A stretch of 13,184 nucleotides of DNA, taken from NCBI GenBank assembly GCA_044225155.1, contig JBGAJB010000080.1:1-13184 (forward strand). The letters are read 5' to 3'. The notes below the pieces were generated by a model. The model had not been told where the DNA came from. It saw only the letters and a list, made by a program, of their open reading frames with translations, and ran no database searches. The position numbers and the translations under genes were made by a program. The stretch is from CAYMBL01 sp044225155. Lineage in GTDB: Bacteria > Planctomycetota > Phycisphaerae > UBA1845 > Fen-1342. Positions 1-7,022 of the stretch are shown one piece after another (positions within the stretch are counted from its first letter, which is position 1; each line of letters starts with the position of its first letter).

Positions 1-2923
1 GGAATTTTCCGCGCGCCCCCTGCCGCAACAGCATCGGACTGCCACACTCGCTGCAGGCGATGTCCGTCTTGATCGGCTTGGGCTTCGCCGGTCCGGGCAT
101 CAGTTCTTCCGCTTGCTTCTTGGCTTCGCCGCGCAGGTTCGACACGAAGCGACACTTCGGGAAGTTCGTGCAGGAGAAGAATGGACCGAAGCGGCCGCGC
201 CGCAGCTCCATCTCGCTGCTGCATTCCGGGCAATGCAGTCCTTCTTCGCCCGGCATGACTTCCACCACCGGCTTACCCGTGCGTGTCCACGCGAAACCCG
301 CGGGCGGCGGGCCGCTCGTGTCGAATTTTCCGCTCGCGGCCGCCTTGCCGCGCCCGGACTTAGTCGGCGCTTCGCCCAGCGCCGGCGGCGTGATGCCCGC
401 GGCTGCATTGGCGGCTTTCAACTCTTCAAGTTTTTCGATCGGCTTGGAGTTGCGACAGCGCGGGAAGCCGCTGCACGCGATGAACTTGCCGCGCTTGCCG
501 ACGCGAATCACCATTGCGCGGCCGCACTTTTCGCATGCCGCGCCGGCCTCTTCCGGCGGCGGCGCAGGCTTGCGCTTGATGGCGATCTCCGCGGGAATCC
601 GGCCCGTATTCTTGCACGTCGGATAGCGATCGCAGCCCAGGAAGGCGTTGCGGCCTTTCCATTTCACGCGCAGCGTGCCCTCGCCGCAGGCCGTGCACGG
701 CTGCGTGTATTCCTCTTCGGCCACCTGCTTGAGCGGCTCGCCGTTTTCGTCGGCGGGAACCGTGTTGCGGCACTCGGGATAGCCGCTGCAGCCGAGGAAA
801 TAGCCCGATTTCGACTGGCGCAGCACCATGTCGCGGCTGCATAGTTCACACTTCTGCGTTCCGCCCTTGGGCACCAGCGGCTCGCCGCGGCGATTGACCT
901 TGACGGTCGCTTTGCAGGTCGGATAGTTCGAGCACGCCAGGAAGCGTCCCAGCTTGCTCCAACGGAAGACCATCGCGCCGCCACATTGCGGGCACTTGTA
1001 CTCGCTGGGCTGGCTGCGGGCCGGCTCCATCTCTTCGGCGGCGCGCGAGAGCAGATCCTTAAACGGGTCGTAAAACTCGTGCAGCACCTGGACCCAGTCG
1101 AGATGCGCTTCCTCGATCTTGTCCAGCTCGTCTTCCATGAAGCTCGTGAACTTGATGTCCATGATCTTCGGGAAGTGGGCGACGAGCTTGTCTGTGACGA
1201 CTTCGCCCAGCGGCGACGGGAAGAACTTGCGATCTTCCTGCTCGACGTAGCCGCGATCCTGAATCGTGTCGATGATCGACGCGTACGTACTCGGGCGGCC
1301 GATGCCTTCGGATTCCAGCGCGCGAACGAGCGACGCTTCGGTATATCGCGACGGGGGCGACGTCCACTGCTGCTTCGGCTCAAGGTCCAAAAGGCCGACC
1401 GGGGCGCCGTTCGTCAGTGGCGGCAGAATCTGGTCATCGCTCGTGACGCCGGCAACTTTCATGAAACCGTCGAAAACGAGTTTGCGGCCATTTCCGCCCA
1501 GCTTCGCTTCGCCCAGCTTGGTGGAGCCCGCGAGCGTGACGGACGTCGAATCCCACTCCGCCGGCGGCATCTGGCAGGCGACGAAGCGTCGCCAGATCAG
1601 GTCGTACAGTTTGTATTGCTCATCCGTGAGGGCCTTGCGAAGGCTCTCCGGCGTGCGTGCGGGGTCCGTCGGACGGATAGCCTCGTGCGCTTCCTGGGCG
1701 CGCTCCTGGCGCTTGCCGTAGAAATTCGGACCGTCGGGCAGATACTTCGCGCCGTACTCGCGGTTAATGAACCCGCGCACCGAGTCGATCGCCTCTTTGG
1801 CGAGGTTGGTCGAGTCGGTACGCATGTAGGTGATCAAGCCGACCGGCCCTTCGCCGTGCAGGTCGATGCCTTCGTAGAGACCTTGCGCCACGCGCATGGT
1901 GCGCGAGGCCGCAAAGCGCAACAGCGTGCTGGCCTGCTGTTGCAACGCCGCCGTCGTGAACGGGGCGGAAGGGCGCGTGGTCGTGCGCTTGGTCGTCAGG
2001 TCCGCGACTTTGAATTGCGGCGCCTTGGCCGGATCAAAGCGGCCGACCAGTTCGCACGTCTCGAGGTTCAGGTGTTTGTATTCTTCCCAGGCTTGACGAT
2101 TCTCGCTCTCGACGATGAATCCCAAGGCGACGGCGGCCTCGTGGGCCGACTTCGCATCCGTCGGAGCGAACTTTTTCCCGCCGAGCGAATCCAGTTCGAC
2201 GCGGAACGCGCCGCGATCGCTAAGCCACGCGGTGACGTCCTTCTGACTGGGCTCGCTCGCCCGGAGCTTGGACCAAGCGGTCTGTAGCTTCGCCGGCGCG
2301 GCGGGATCACCCGTCACATAGCCGCCGATTTTCCAGCTCTCTTCCGGGATGAACGCCCGAATCTCACGCTCGCGCTCGACGATCAGCCGCACCGCCACCG
2401 ACTGCACGCGGCCGGCGGACAGGCCCTTAGCGATTTTCCGCCAGAGGAGCGGACTCAGCTCGTAGCCCACGATGCGATCGAGGATGCGACGCGCTTGCTG
2501 GGCATTTACGCGATCCAGATCGAGCGAATGAGGATTCTTGAACGCGTCCTGAATCGCCGACTTCGTGATTTCATTAAAAATCACGCGCTGGATGCGGTCC
2601 GGCGGCAATCGCAGGGCTTCCACGAGGTGCCACGCGATCGCCTCGCCTTCACGGTCGCGGTCCGTCGCTAGGTAAACCTTGGGGGCGGCGTCGGCAAGCT
2701 TTCGAAGCTCATTCACGACCTTGGTCCGGCCGCGGACAACCTCGTAAGTTGGCTCGAAATTTGAAGTTAGATCAATCCCGAAGTCGCTCTCCGGCAGGTC
2801 GCGGACGTGCCCCATGGACGCCTTCACGACGAAGTCGTCGCCCAAGTATTTGTTAATGGTCTTGGCCTTCGCGGGTGATTCCACGATGACCAGTGACCGA
2901 TCCGTTCGTTCGCGTTTTGCCAT
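1..2923 (-). CDS. topA: DNA topoisomerase I (type IA), C-terminus cut by window edge
   Basis: Type IA topoisomerase, which relaxes negatively supercoiled DNA through a transient 5'-phosphotyrosine break. 974 residues are visible and the stop lies beyond base 1. The N-terminal Toprim domain has VESPAKAKTI with the catalytic Glu near residue 15 and the metal-binding DRDREGE at about 88-94. The active-site Tyr is in LITYMRTDST, about residue 366. From about residue 644 a tail of C4 zinc ribbons (CxxC, then C-x5-C) begins. Five are complete and a sixth runs off the edge; a linker of about 60 residues separates the fourth from the fifth. The E. coli enzyme is 865 residues with a much shorter zinc tail. 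The ATG at 2923 is chosen because the protein opens MAKRERTDRSLVIVES, just ahead of the first conserved motif; only a weak GGAAAG lies upstream. It is transcribed divergently from the adaptor gene. The family call is certain. Confidence 0.97.
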   Translation of the reverse strand, partial: MAKRERTDRSLVIVESPAKAKTINKYLGDDFVVKASMGHVRDLPESDFGIDLTSNFEPTYEVVRGRTKVVNELRKLADAAPKVYLATDRDREGEAIAWHLVEALRLPPDRIQRVIFNEITKSAIQDAFKNPHSLDLDRVNAQQARRILDRIVGYELSPLLWRKIAKGLSAGRVQSVAVRLIVEREREIRAFIPEESWKIGGYVTGDPAAPAKLQTAWSKLRASEPSQKDVTAWLSDRGAFRVELDSLGGKKFAPTDAKSAHEAAVALGFIVESENRQAWEEYKHLNLETCELVGRFDPAKAPQFKVADLTTKRTTTRPSAPFTTAALQQQASTLLRFAASRTMRVAQGLYEGIDLHGEGPVGLITYMRTDSTNLAKEAIDSVRGFINREYGAKYLPDGPNFYGKRQERAQEAHEAIRPTDPARTPESLRKALTDEQYKLYDLIWRRFVACQMPPAEWDSTSVTLAGSTKLGEAKLGGNGRKLVFDGFMKVAGVTSDDQILPPLTNGAPVGLLDLEPKQQWTSPPSRYTEASLVRALESEGIGRPSTYASIIDTIQDRGYVEQEDRKFFPSPLGEVVTDKLVAHFPKIMDIKFTSFMEDELDKIEEAHLDWVQVLHEFYDPFKDLLSRAAEEMEPARSQPSEYKCPQCGGAMVFRWSKLGRFLACSNYPTCKATVKVNRRGEPLVPKGGTQKCELCSRDMVLRQSKSGYFLGCSGYPECRNTVPADENGEPLKQVAEEEYTQPCTACGEGTLRVKWKGRNAFLGCDRYPTCKNTGRIPAEIAIKRKPAPPPEEAGAACEKCGRAMVIRVGKRGKFIACSGFPRCRNSKPIEKLEELKAANAAAGITPPALGEAPTKSGRGKAAASGKFDTSGPPPAGFAWTRTGKPVVEVMPGEEGLHCPECSSEMELRRGRFGPFFSCTNFPKCRFVSNLRGEAKKQAEELMPGPAKPKPIKTDIACSECGSPMLLRQGARGKF

Positions 2924-3013
2924 ATGCGGCTTTCCGTAACCAAAGCAATTACAAAGCTTTACGCAGACTCCGACGCCTGGTGCTGCTCATTTCTCCCTGA
3001 CCGCCCGGCAAGA

Positions 3014-3041
3014 CTCATAGACGAATTCAGACGACTGTCAA
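3014..3041 (-). promoter_or_regulatory. Candidate sigma-70-type promoter for topA
   Basis: On the minus strand a perfect -35 hexamer TTGACA (3041-3036) is followed after 16 bases by TATGAG (3019-3014, four of six matches to TATAAT). Transcription would start near 3007 and leave a leader of about 84 bases before the topA ATG. This is the best-matching pair I found in the gap. It rests on motif match alone. Confidence 0.4.
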
Positions 3042-3240
3042 GCCCGATCGGTTCTAACGGTCGACAAACTTGATCCGTCGTTTCGGGGGACATCGCTTTG
3101 CCTCTGAGGCGGGGCGCGACCGGAAATGAATTCGGTTCATGAGCACTAATCCATTTCCCCACCGCGAGTTAGATGTCTCGGGGGTTTCAACGGGAAGCCT
3201 CCATGTTCGCGCATCGGTGTCGGATTCCGCGCGGAATCAG

Positions 3241-3269
3241 GCGACATTCTGAAATTCCAGCACTATTCT
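3241..3269 (+). promoter_or_regulatory. Weak candidate promoter for the adaptor gene
   Basis: GCGACA at 3241-3246 (four of six to TTGACA), a 17-base spacer, then TATTCT at 3264-3269 (four of six to TATAAT). Transcription would start near 3276, about 50 bases ahead of the ATG at 3328. The match is modest and could be chance. Confidence 0.25.
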
Positions 3270-3327
3270 GTTCACCAGAGGGCGCGACAATCGTCTGCTA
3301 GTTCTGGGACGCGCGTCTGGGAGCACC

Positions 3328-4530
3328 ATGCGGACCGTTTTGACCCTTGGCATCATCGCCGTCATCGGTGCCGGTTCCTGGCTGGCCTATCGAAGGCTTG
3401 CCCCGCGCGAGGAAGCACCACGCTACAAGACCGTGGCGGTCGACAAGGGCGACGTGGTCGCCACCGTGTCTGCTACCGGGACGCTGGAGCCGGTCGTCAA
3501 AGTGCTGGTCGGATCGCAGGTCAGCGGCACCGTGATCAAGTACTACGCCGATTTCAATGATCGAGTGAAAGAGGACGCAGTGCTCCTCGAACTCGATCAG
3601 GACCGCTACAAAGCACAGCTCGAACAACGCCGCGCCGAGTTGGCTGTCGCGCGTGCCAAAAAGGAAGAGGCGGACGCGCGTCTGAAGGAAGCCCAGATCT
3701 CCAGCAAGCGCATCGAATCCGCTTTTCAACGCAAAGCGGCGTCGGACATGGAACTCGACCAGGCCAGGACGAACGAAGCGGCGCTGCTGGCGTCGCTGCA
3801 CGCGGCCGAGGCGGAGGTGCAATCCGCCGAAGCGAACGAACGCATGGCCGCGGTGGACCTGACAAAGACGGTGATCCGCAGCCCAATCGACGGCGTCGTC
3901 ATTTCGCGCGACATCGATGAGGGTCAGACCGTGGCGGCCTCCCTTTCCGCGCCGACGCTTTTCACAATCGCGAACGACCTGACCAAGCTGCGGGTCAATG
4001 CGGCAGTCAGCGAGACCGACATCGGCAACATCGCGGAAGGCATGGAAGCAGAGTTTCGCGTGGATGCGTATCCGAACCGCAAGTACCGCGGAAAAGTGTC
4101 GCAGGTGCGCTACAAGGAAACAATCACGGACAACGTCGTCACGTACACGACGCTGATCGATGTCGACAATCCTGATCTTTCGCTTCGTCCGGGTATGACG
4201 GCCACGATCCTTTTTGAGACCAAAAAGGTGATCGACGTGATCAAGGTACCGAACGCGGCGCTGCGTTTCAATCCGGAGCAGGACAACACGCAAGTGAATT
4301 TCGACCGGCCGGGACGCGGGCGCGGCCGTGGCGGAGAGCCGCGCGTTTACGTCCTGGCTGACGACAATTCACTTCGAGAGGTAGCCATCAAGCCCGGACT
4401 GACGGACGGGTCGAACACGCAGGTGGCGTCAGGCGAATTGAAAGTCGGCGACATGGTCGTGACGGAACGCGAGCTGGGCGGGCGCGGCGGAGGCCGTCCG
4501 ATGGCGCAGCGCATCCCGCGCGGCATGTAG
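3328..4530 (+). CDS. MacA/HlyD-type periplasmic adaptor subunit of an efflux system
   Basis: A 400-residue membrane fusion protein, the family that bridges an inner-membrane transporter and an outer-membrane channel. The N-terminus is a single signal anchor (about residues 3-21, LTLGIIAVIGAGSWLAY). A split lipoyl/barrel region follows (VGSQVSGTV, about 62-70, and IRSPIDGVVISRDIDEGQTV, about 188-207). Between them an Ala/Glu/Lys/Arg-rich helical hairpin (about 90-180) is the channel-docking coiled coil. A beta-barrel and membrane-proximal domain end the protein. Odd points are an Arg/Gly-rich loop (GRGRGRGGEP, about 331-340) and an RGGGRP tail. A GGGAG site lies four bases ahead of the ATG. 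MacA-type adaptors are usually followed by an ABC ATPase/permease gene, but here the next gene is convergent and unrelated. The family call is firm; the transported substrate and partner cannot be told. Confidence 0.9.
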   Translation: MRTVLTLGIIAVIGAGSWLAYRRLAPREEAPRYKTVAVDKGDVVATVSATGTLEPVVKVLVGSQVSGTVIKYYADFNDRVKEDAVLLELDQDRYKAQLEQRRAELAVARAKKEEADARLKEAQISSKRIESAFQRKAASDMELDQARTNEAALLASLHAAEAEVQSAEANERMAAVDLTKTVIRSPIDGVVISRDIDEGQTVAASLSAPTLFTIANDLTKLRVNAAVSETDIGNIAEGMEAEFRVDAYPNRKYRGKVSQVRYKETITDNVVTYTTLIDVDNPDLSLRPGMTATILFETKKVIDVIKVPNAALRFNPEQDNTQVNFDRPGRGRGRGGEPRVYVLADDNSLREVAIKPGLTDGSNTQVASGELKVGDMVVTERELGGRGGGRPMAQRIPRGM

Positions 4531-4539
4531 GCGCAAAAA

Positions 4540-4567
4540 AGCGTCGCCGGATTCCTCCGACGACGCT
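4540..4567 (-). terminator. Rho-independent terminator for the secretion/pilus operon, possibly bidirectional
   Basis: Twelve-pair stem with one mismatch (4540-4551 against 4556-4567) around the tetraloop TTCC. The plus strand has AAAAAA at 4535-4540, so minus-strand transcripts end in a six-U tract directly after the hairpin, the arrangement expected for the operon finishing at 4658. In the plus direction only CCTT follows, so termination of the adaptor gene (stop at 4530) would be weaker. Confidence 0.75.
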
Positions 4568-4657
4568 CCTTGGAAGCTGCCAGGTGTTCTGATCTTCAGC
4601 ACTAGCCGCCGTCGAGTTGGACAGCACCTACGAGTTCGGAGGCCTCGACGTCAGGCA

Positions 4658-5152
4658 CTAGTACTGACTGTATGCTTTTCCCGAGTCGTCATTACCTGAT
4701 ACGTTCGCGATGATTTCGCCAGTGGTCGGGTTATAGACCCAGCCCTCGCCGCTCGCCGCCGTGTGGGGCGGACTGTTCGTCGAATCCAGCAGCACGGCCG
4801 TCGGCGTGGCCTTGTTACCGACCGGGCACGGCGGGAACGAAACGAGATACGGGCCGTAAATATGCGTCGCATCGCGGGCCGCGGCCGTTGCGCCCGAAGC
4901 ATCCGAGTAGAGCGTCAGATGGTTTTTCATATCGCCGCTATCGTGACCCGGGAACTTGTTCCCGTGCTCCGCGGCATACAGGTTGATCGCATTGCGCAGC
5001 ACGGCCAAATTGCCGGCCAGCGCTGATGTGCCCGCACCGGCCGAGCCGCGGCTCAGGCGCGGAATGGCCATGGCGGCGATGATGCCGATGATCACGATCA
5101 CGACCACCAGCTCTACGAGCGAAAATCCACGACGAGCTTTCTGCGACCGCAT
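4658..5152 (-). CDS. GspG-like type II secretion pseudopilin / type IV pilin-like protein
   Basis: A 164-residue class III signal protein. The leader MRSQKARRG is short and basic, and prepilin peptidase should cut after Gly9 to leave FSLVE with the conserved Glu at +5. A hydrophobic assembly helix follows (LVVVIVIIGIIAAMAIPRL). The core NLAVLRNAINLYAAEHGNKF resembles GspG/ComGC-type subunits, and the C-terminal part has FPPCPVGN and GWVYNPTTGEI, typical of planctomycete pseudopilins as I know them. The start at 5152 is preferred over the ATG at 5158 because AGGAG lies directly against the earlier ATG but six bases ahead of the later one. It is the last gene of the operon, 80 bases after the PilP-like gene, and is followed by a terminator. 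Whether it is the major or a minor subunit cannot be told. Confidence 0.88.
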   Translation of the reverse strand: MRSQKARRGFSLVELVVVIVIIGIIAAMAIPRLSRGSAGAGTSALAGNLAVLRNAINLYAAEHGNKFPGHDSGDMKNHLTLYSDASGATAAARDATHIYGPYLVSFPPCPVGNKATPTAVLLDSTNSPPHTAASGEGWVYNPTTGEIIANVSGNDDSGKAYSQY

Positions 5153-5158
5153 TGGCAT

Positions 5159-5163
5159 CTCCT
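5159..5163 (-). promoter_or_regulatory. Ribosome binding site that decides the pseudopilin start
   Basis: AGGAG on the minus strand. It abuts the ATG at 5158 with no spacer, which is unworkable, but lies six bases from the ATG at 5152. The shorter leader it implies also fits prepilin peptidase substrates better. Confidence 0.65.
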
Positions 5164-5238
5164 GGCAGCGCGGCGGCGCTTTCCCACGCCGGAATCCGCG
5201 TCATTCAGTGATTGAATCGTCCTGTGGTTGCCGGGGCT

Positions 5239-5802
5239 TCAGTTGCGGGCGCGGGATTTCGGCGGACCCAGCGCGAGGCGCACGCGTTTTGACGCACGTT
5301 GCAGTTCCACAAAATCGCGGCCAATCTCGACAATCCGATAACCGGAGATCTCTGCACCCTGTCCGACCGGCTCGCCGTCGATGATCGCCATGGGCCGCGG
5401 GCCCCAGACAATGCCGCGCAATTCATGCGTGGGCGGGAACTCCGGCTCAGGGGGCGCCTCCGGTTCGACCGGCGGTGCCTCCACGGGAATCTCCACGGCC
5501 TTGGCGGCCTTCGGTCGCAGGCGTTCGAGGAAATCCTCGCTCGCGACGAAGAGATCGCGCGCCCCGTCTCCCGGGGGAGCGGGACGGCGAGCCGACATCG
5601 TGAGCGCGCCGAGGATTTGCCCCAAATCGGAAGGCGCCGGGGTCGGACCGGAGGGTGCGCACGCTTGCGCCGCCGCTGTGGGGTGCTGCTCGGCCGAGGC
5701 TGATTGCGGCGGCGACGCGCTGGTCAGCAGATCAAGTCCCCACAGGACAACCATGACGACCAGCGTGGCGAGGCTGCCGCGCTTACGCGTGGAGGATGTC
5801 AT
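5239..5802 (-). CDS. PilP/GspC-like inner-membrane alignment protein
   Basis: 187 residues. One N-terminal membrane helix (about 12-29, ATLVVMVVLWGLDLL) is followed by a long Ala/Pro/Glu-rich linker (for example PPVEPEAPPEPEFPP, about 110-124). A small C-terminal beta domain (about 127-178) contains LRGIVWGPRPMAIIDGEPV and the later VELQRASKRVRLAL, the pattern of the GspC homology-region/PilP fold. In related machines this periplasmic domain contacts the secretin. The ATG overlaps the stop of the PilO-like gene by ATGA (5799-5802). No lipobox is visible, so it is anchored as in GspC rather than as the PilP lipoprotein. The fold assignment comes from its pattern and gene position and was not searched. 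Confidence 0.72.
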   Translation of the reverse strand: MTSSTRKRGSLATLVVMVVLWGLDLLTSASPPQSASAEQHPTAAAQACAPSGPTPAPSDLGQILGALTMSARRPAPPGDGARDLFVASEDFLERLRPKAAKAVEIPVEAPPVEPEAPPEPEFPPTHELRGIVWGPRPMAIIDGEPVGQGAEISGYRIVEIGRDFVELQRASKRVRLALGPPKSRARN

Positions 5803-6380
5803 GGCTTCACCTCGGCCGGCGCATACCCGGATGATTCCACCAGGTAGAGACGGAGCGTGAAAGCGATTCGGCGCGTGTTCTGCTCGGCCGTAGGATCGCC
5901 CGCGATCTGATATTCGACGAACGCGTGATACTGACTGGTTTCAGCGAGTCGTCGCGAAAGCTCGGCCAAAGCGCCGCTCGGCCCGGTGCCGGTCACGCTG
6001 ATATCGATGACGTTCCAATCGCCGTTGCGCCGCGCCGGTTGTGGCGTGATCTGCTCAATTCGCAGGCCGCACTCCATCGCCCGCTCTGACAAGCGCATCA
6101 GAAACTGCGAGAGTTCCTCGCTGCGCGGCGCCCGTGCCACTTCGCTGTTGACGAGCCGCACGAGTTCCAGCGCCTGACCACGAACCTGTTGCAGCCGCAA
6201 TTGCGACTGCTGGAGCGCCGTGCCGTCGGCCGCGGCTTGGCGTCTCAGAGTATCGATTTCTGATCCGGAAGAACTCAGCGGCCGAATCACGCCCATCCAG
6301 GCCGCGCCGAGTAGCGCGCACATGACGGCGGCCCCGTACACGTCGACGTCAAGCGGGGCGAAGCGTTTCCATTTCATCAT
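5799..6380 (-). CDS. pilO: PilO-like (GspM-like) inner-membrane alignment protein
   Basis: 193 residues from the ATG at 6380. A short cytoplasmic tail is followed by one membrane helix (about 16-34, YGAAVMCALLGAAWMGVI), a coiled-coil stretch rich in Gln, Leu and Arg (about 42-80), and a periplasmic ferredoxin-like domain (about 90-185, with ISVTGTGPSGALAELSRRLA near its middle). This is the PilO/GspM architecture, which pairs with PilN in the alignment complex of type IV pili and type II secretion. The start is set by GGGAG at 6392-6388, seven bases ahead; that ATG also overlaps the upstream stop as ATGA. An in-frame GTG at 6404 would add eight residues and lacks this support. It is coupled to the next gene by another ATGA. 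Confidence 0.85.
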   Translation of the reverse strand: MMKWKRFAPLDVDVYGAAVMCALLGAAWMGVIRPLSSSGSEIDTLRRQAAADGTALQQSQLRLQQVRGQALELVRLVNSEVARAPRSEELSQFLMRLSERAMECGLRIEQITPQPARRNGDWNVIDISVTGTGPSGALAELSRRLAETSQYHAFVEYQIAGDPTAEQNTRRIAFTLRLYLVESSGYAPAEVKP

Positions 6381-7022
6381 GGCGCCGCTCCCGCGCGGCG
6401 ACACTCGAGCTTGAACGAAACGAGCGCCGCCTCGGGCGTGCTATGCGCACCGGCGTGTACCAACTCCACTTGGTTCCAGCCGTCGATCTTGCGCAGCGCG
6501 TCCATCAGTCCGCTCAAATCGGCCTGACTACGGGCAATTCCAGCGATCTGAATGACCGGATCCGCGTCCTGCACGCGCCGTCGCGCCGGCTGAGATGCGG
6601 GCGGCCGCGGCGCGCCTTTGGCCGTCGCGGCCGGCGCGGGCGGCGGGGCCGGAAGCGCCGGCGCTGGGCGCGCGGAAATCTCCGTGAGCACGATGCCTGG
6701 CGGCGCGGTAGCGGCCAGCGCGTCCAAACGAGCCGCGAGACAGGCGTTGTCGCGTACTTCGAGGAGTGCGGGCTTTGTCGACCAGCAAGTCCAGCGCGTG
6801 CGAAGCGGTCCTGGGTTGCCGATCAAGATCGCGCCCGGCGGATCGCAACTGCAACTCCGCCACCAATCGATCACGCTCGGCGCTCTGCTCGCCCGCCCAG
6901 AACCAAGCTGCGCCGACCAGTGCCGCGCCGCAGGCGCAGGCGATGGTCCAACGCTGCGCCCGCCGAGCGCGCACGCGCCGGCGGCGACAGGGCATCGGAA
7001 GCAGGTTTACGCCGGCGCTCAT
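6377..7022 (-). pseudogene. pilN: pilN-like gene split by a one-base frameshift
   Basis: PilN/GspL-C-like inner-membrane protein, encoded here in two frames. The N-terminal part starts at 7022 with MSAGVNLLP, the PilM-binding motif (usually INLLP), then a basic stretch, a membrane helix (about 27-43) and a coiled coil to VDKA at residue 84. The natural frame then turns into Arg-rich nonsense and stops at 6528. The next frame supplies the expected rest: LLEVRDNACLAARLDALA, a Pro/Ala linker, and the periplasmic domain VIQIAGIARSQADLSGLMDA through to the stop at 6377. Dropping one C from the three-C run at 6772-6770 joins them as DKAALLEVRDN and gives a 214-residue protein of normal length. Both ends keep ATGA overlaps with pilM and pilO. 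Sequencing error, real mutation and recoding are all possible. Confidence 0.85.

Larger units (their letters stand above)
2924..3327. other. Divergent intergenic region between topA and the adaptor gene
   Basis: 404 bases with no convincing gene. The only longer frame (minus strand, 3162-2959) opens with GTG, lacks a ribosome binding site and resembles no family I know. The region should hold the promoters for topA (minus) and for the adaptor (plus), and I list one candidate for each. I saw no tRNA, riboswitch, strong inverted repeat or tandem repeat here. Confidence 0.6.

Noticed and set aside
986..2287. 433-residue plus-strand open frame opposite topA
   Set aside because: It lies antisense to conserved topA sequence, is rich in Arg, Val and Ala with no recognisable domain, and is typical of the open shadow frames of high-GC coding DNA.
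2942..2962. Short direct repeat CAAAGC and the palindrome AAAGCTTT upstream of topA
   Set aside because: Six- to eight-base matches in one small AT-richer patch; no further copies seen, so not supported as an operator.
2959..3162. 67-residue minus-strand open frame in the topA/adaptor gap
   Set aside because: GTG start without a ribosome binding site, no membrane helix or motif, and it covers the best topA promoter candidate.
5202..5217. Inverted repeat ATTCA-GTGAT-TGAAT between the PilP-like and pseudopilin genes
   Set aside because: Only five pairs, no T-tract, and no clear promoter hexamers beside it; could be an operator or internal promoter element but short enough to be chance.
6770..6776. 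Programmed frameshift signal at AAAGCCC in pilN
   Set aside because: It is not a classic slippery heptamer, and I saw no upstream Shine-Dalgarno stimulator or following stop like the prfB case; a one-base sequence error or mutation is simpler.
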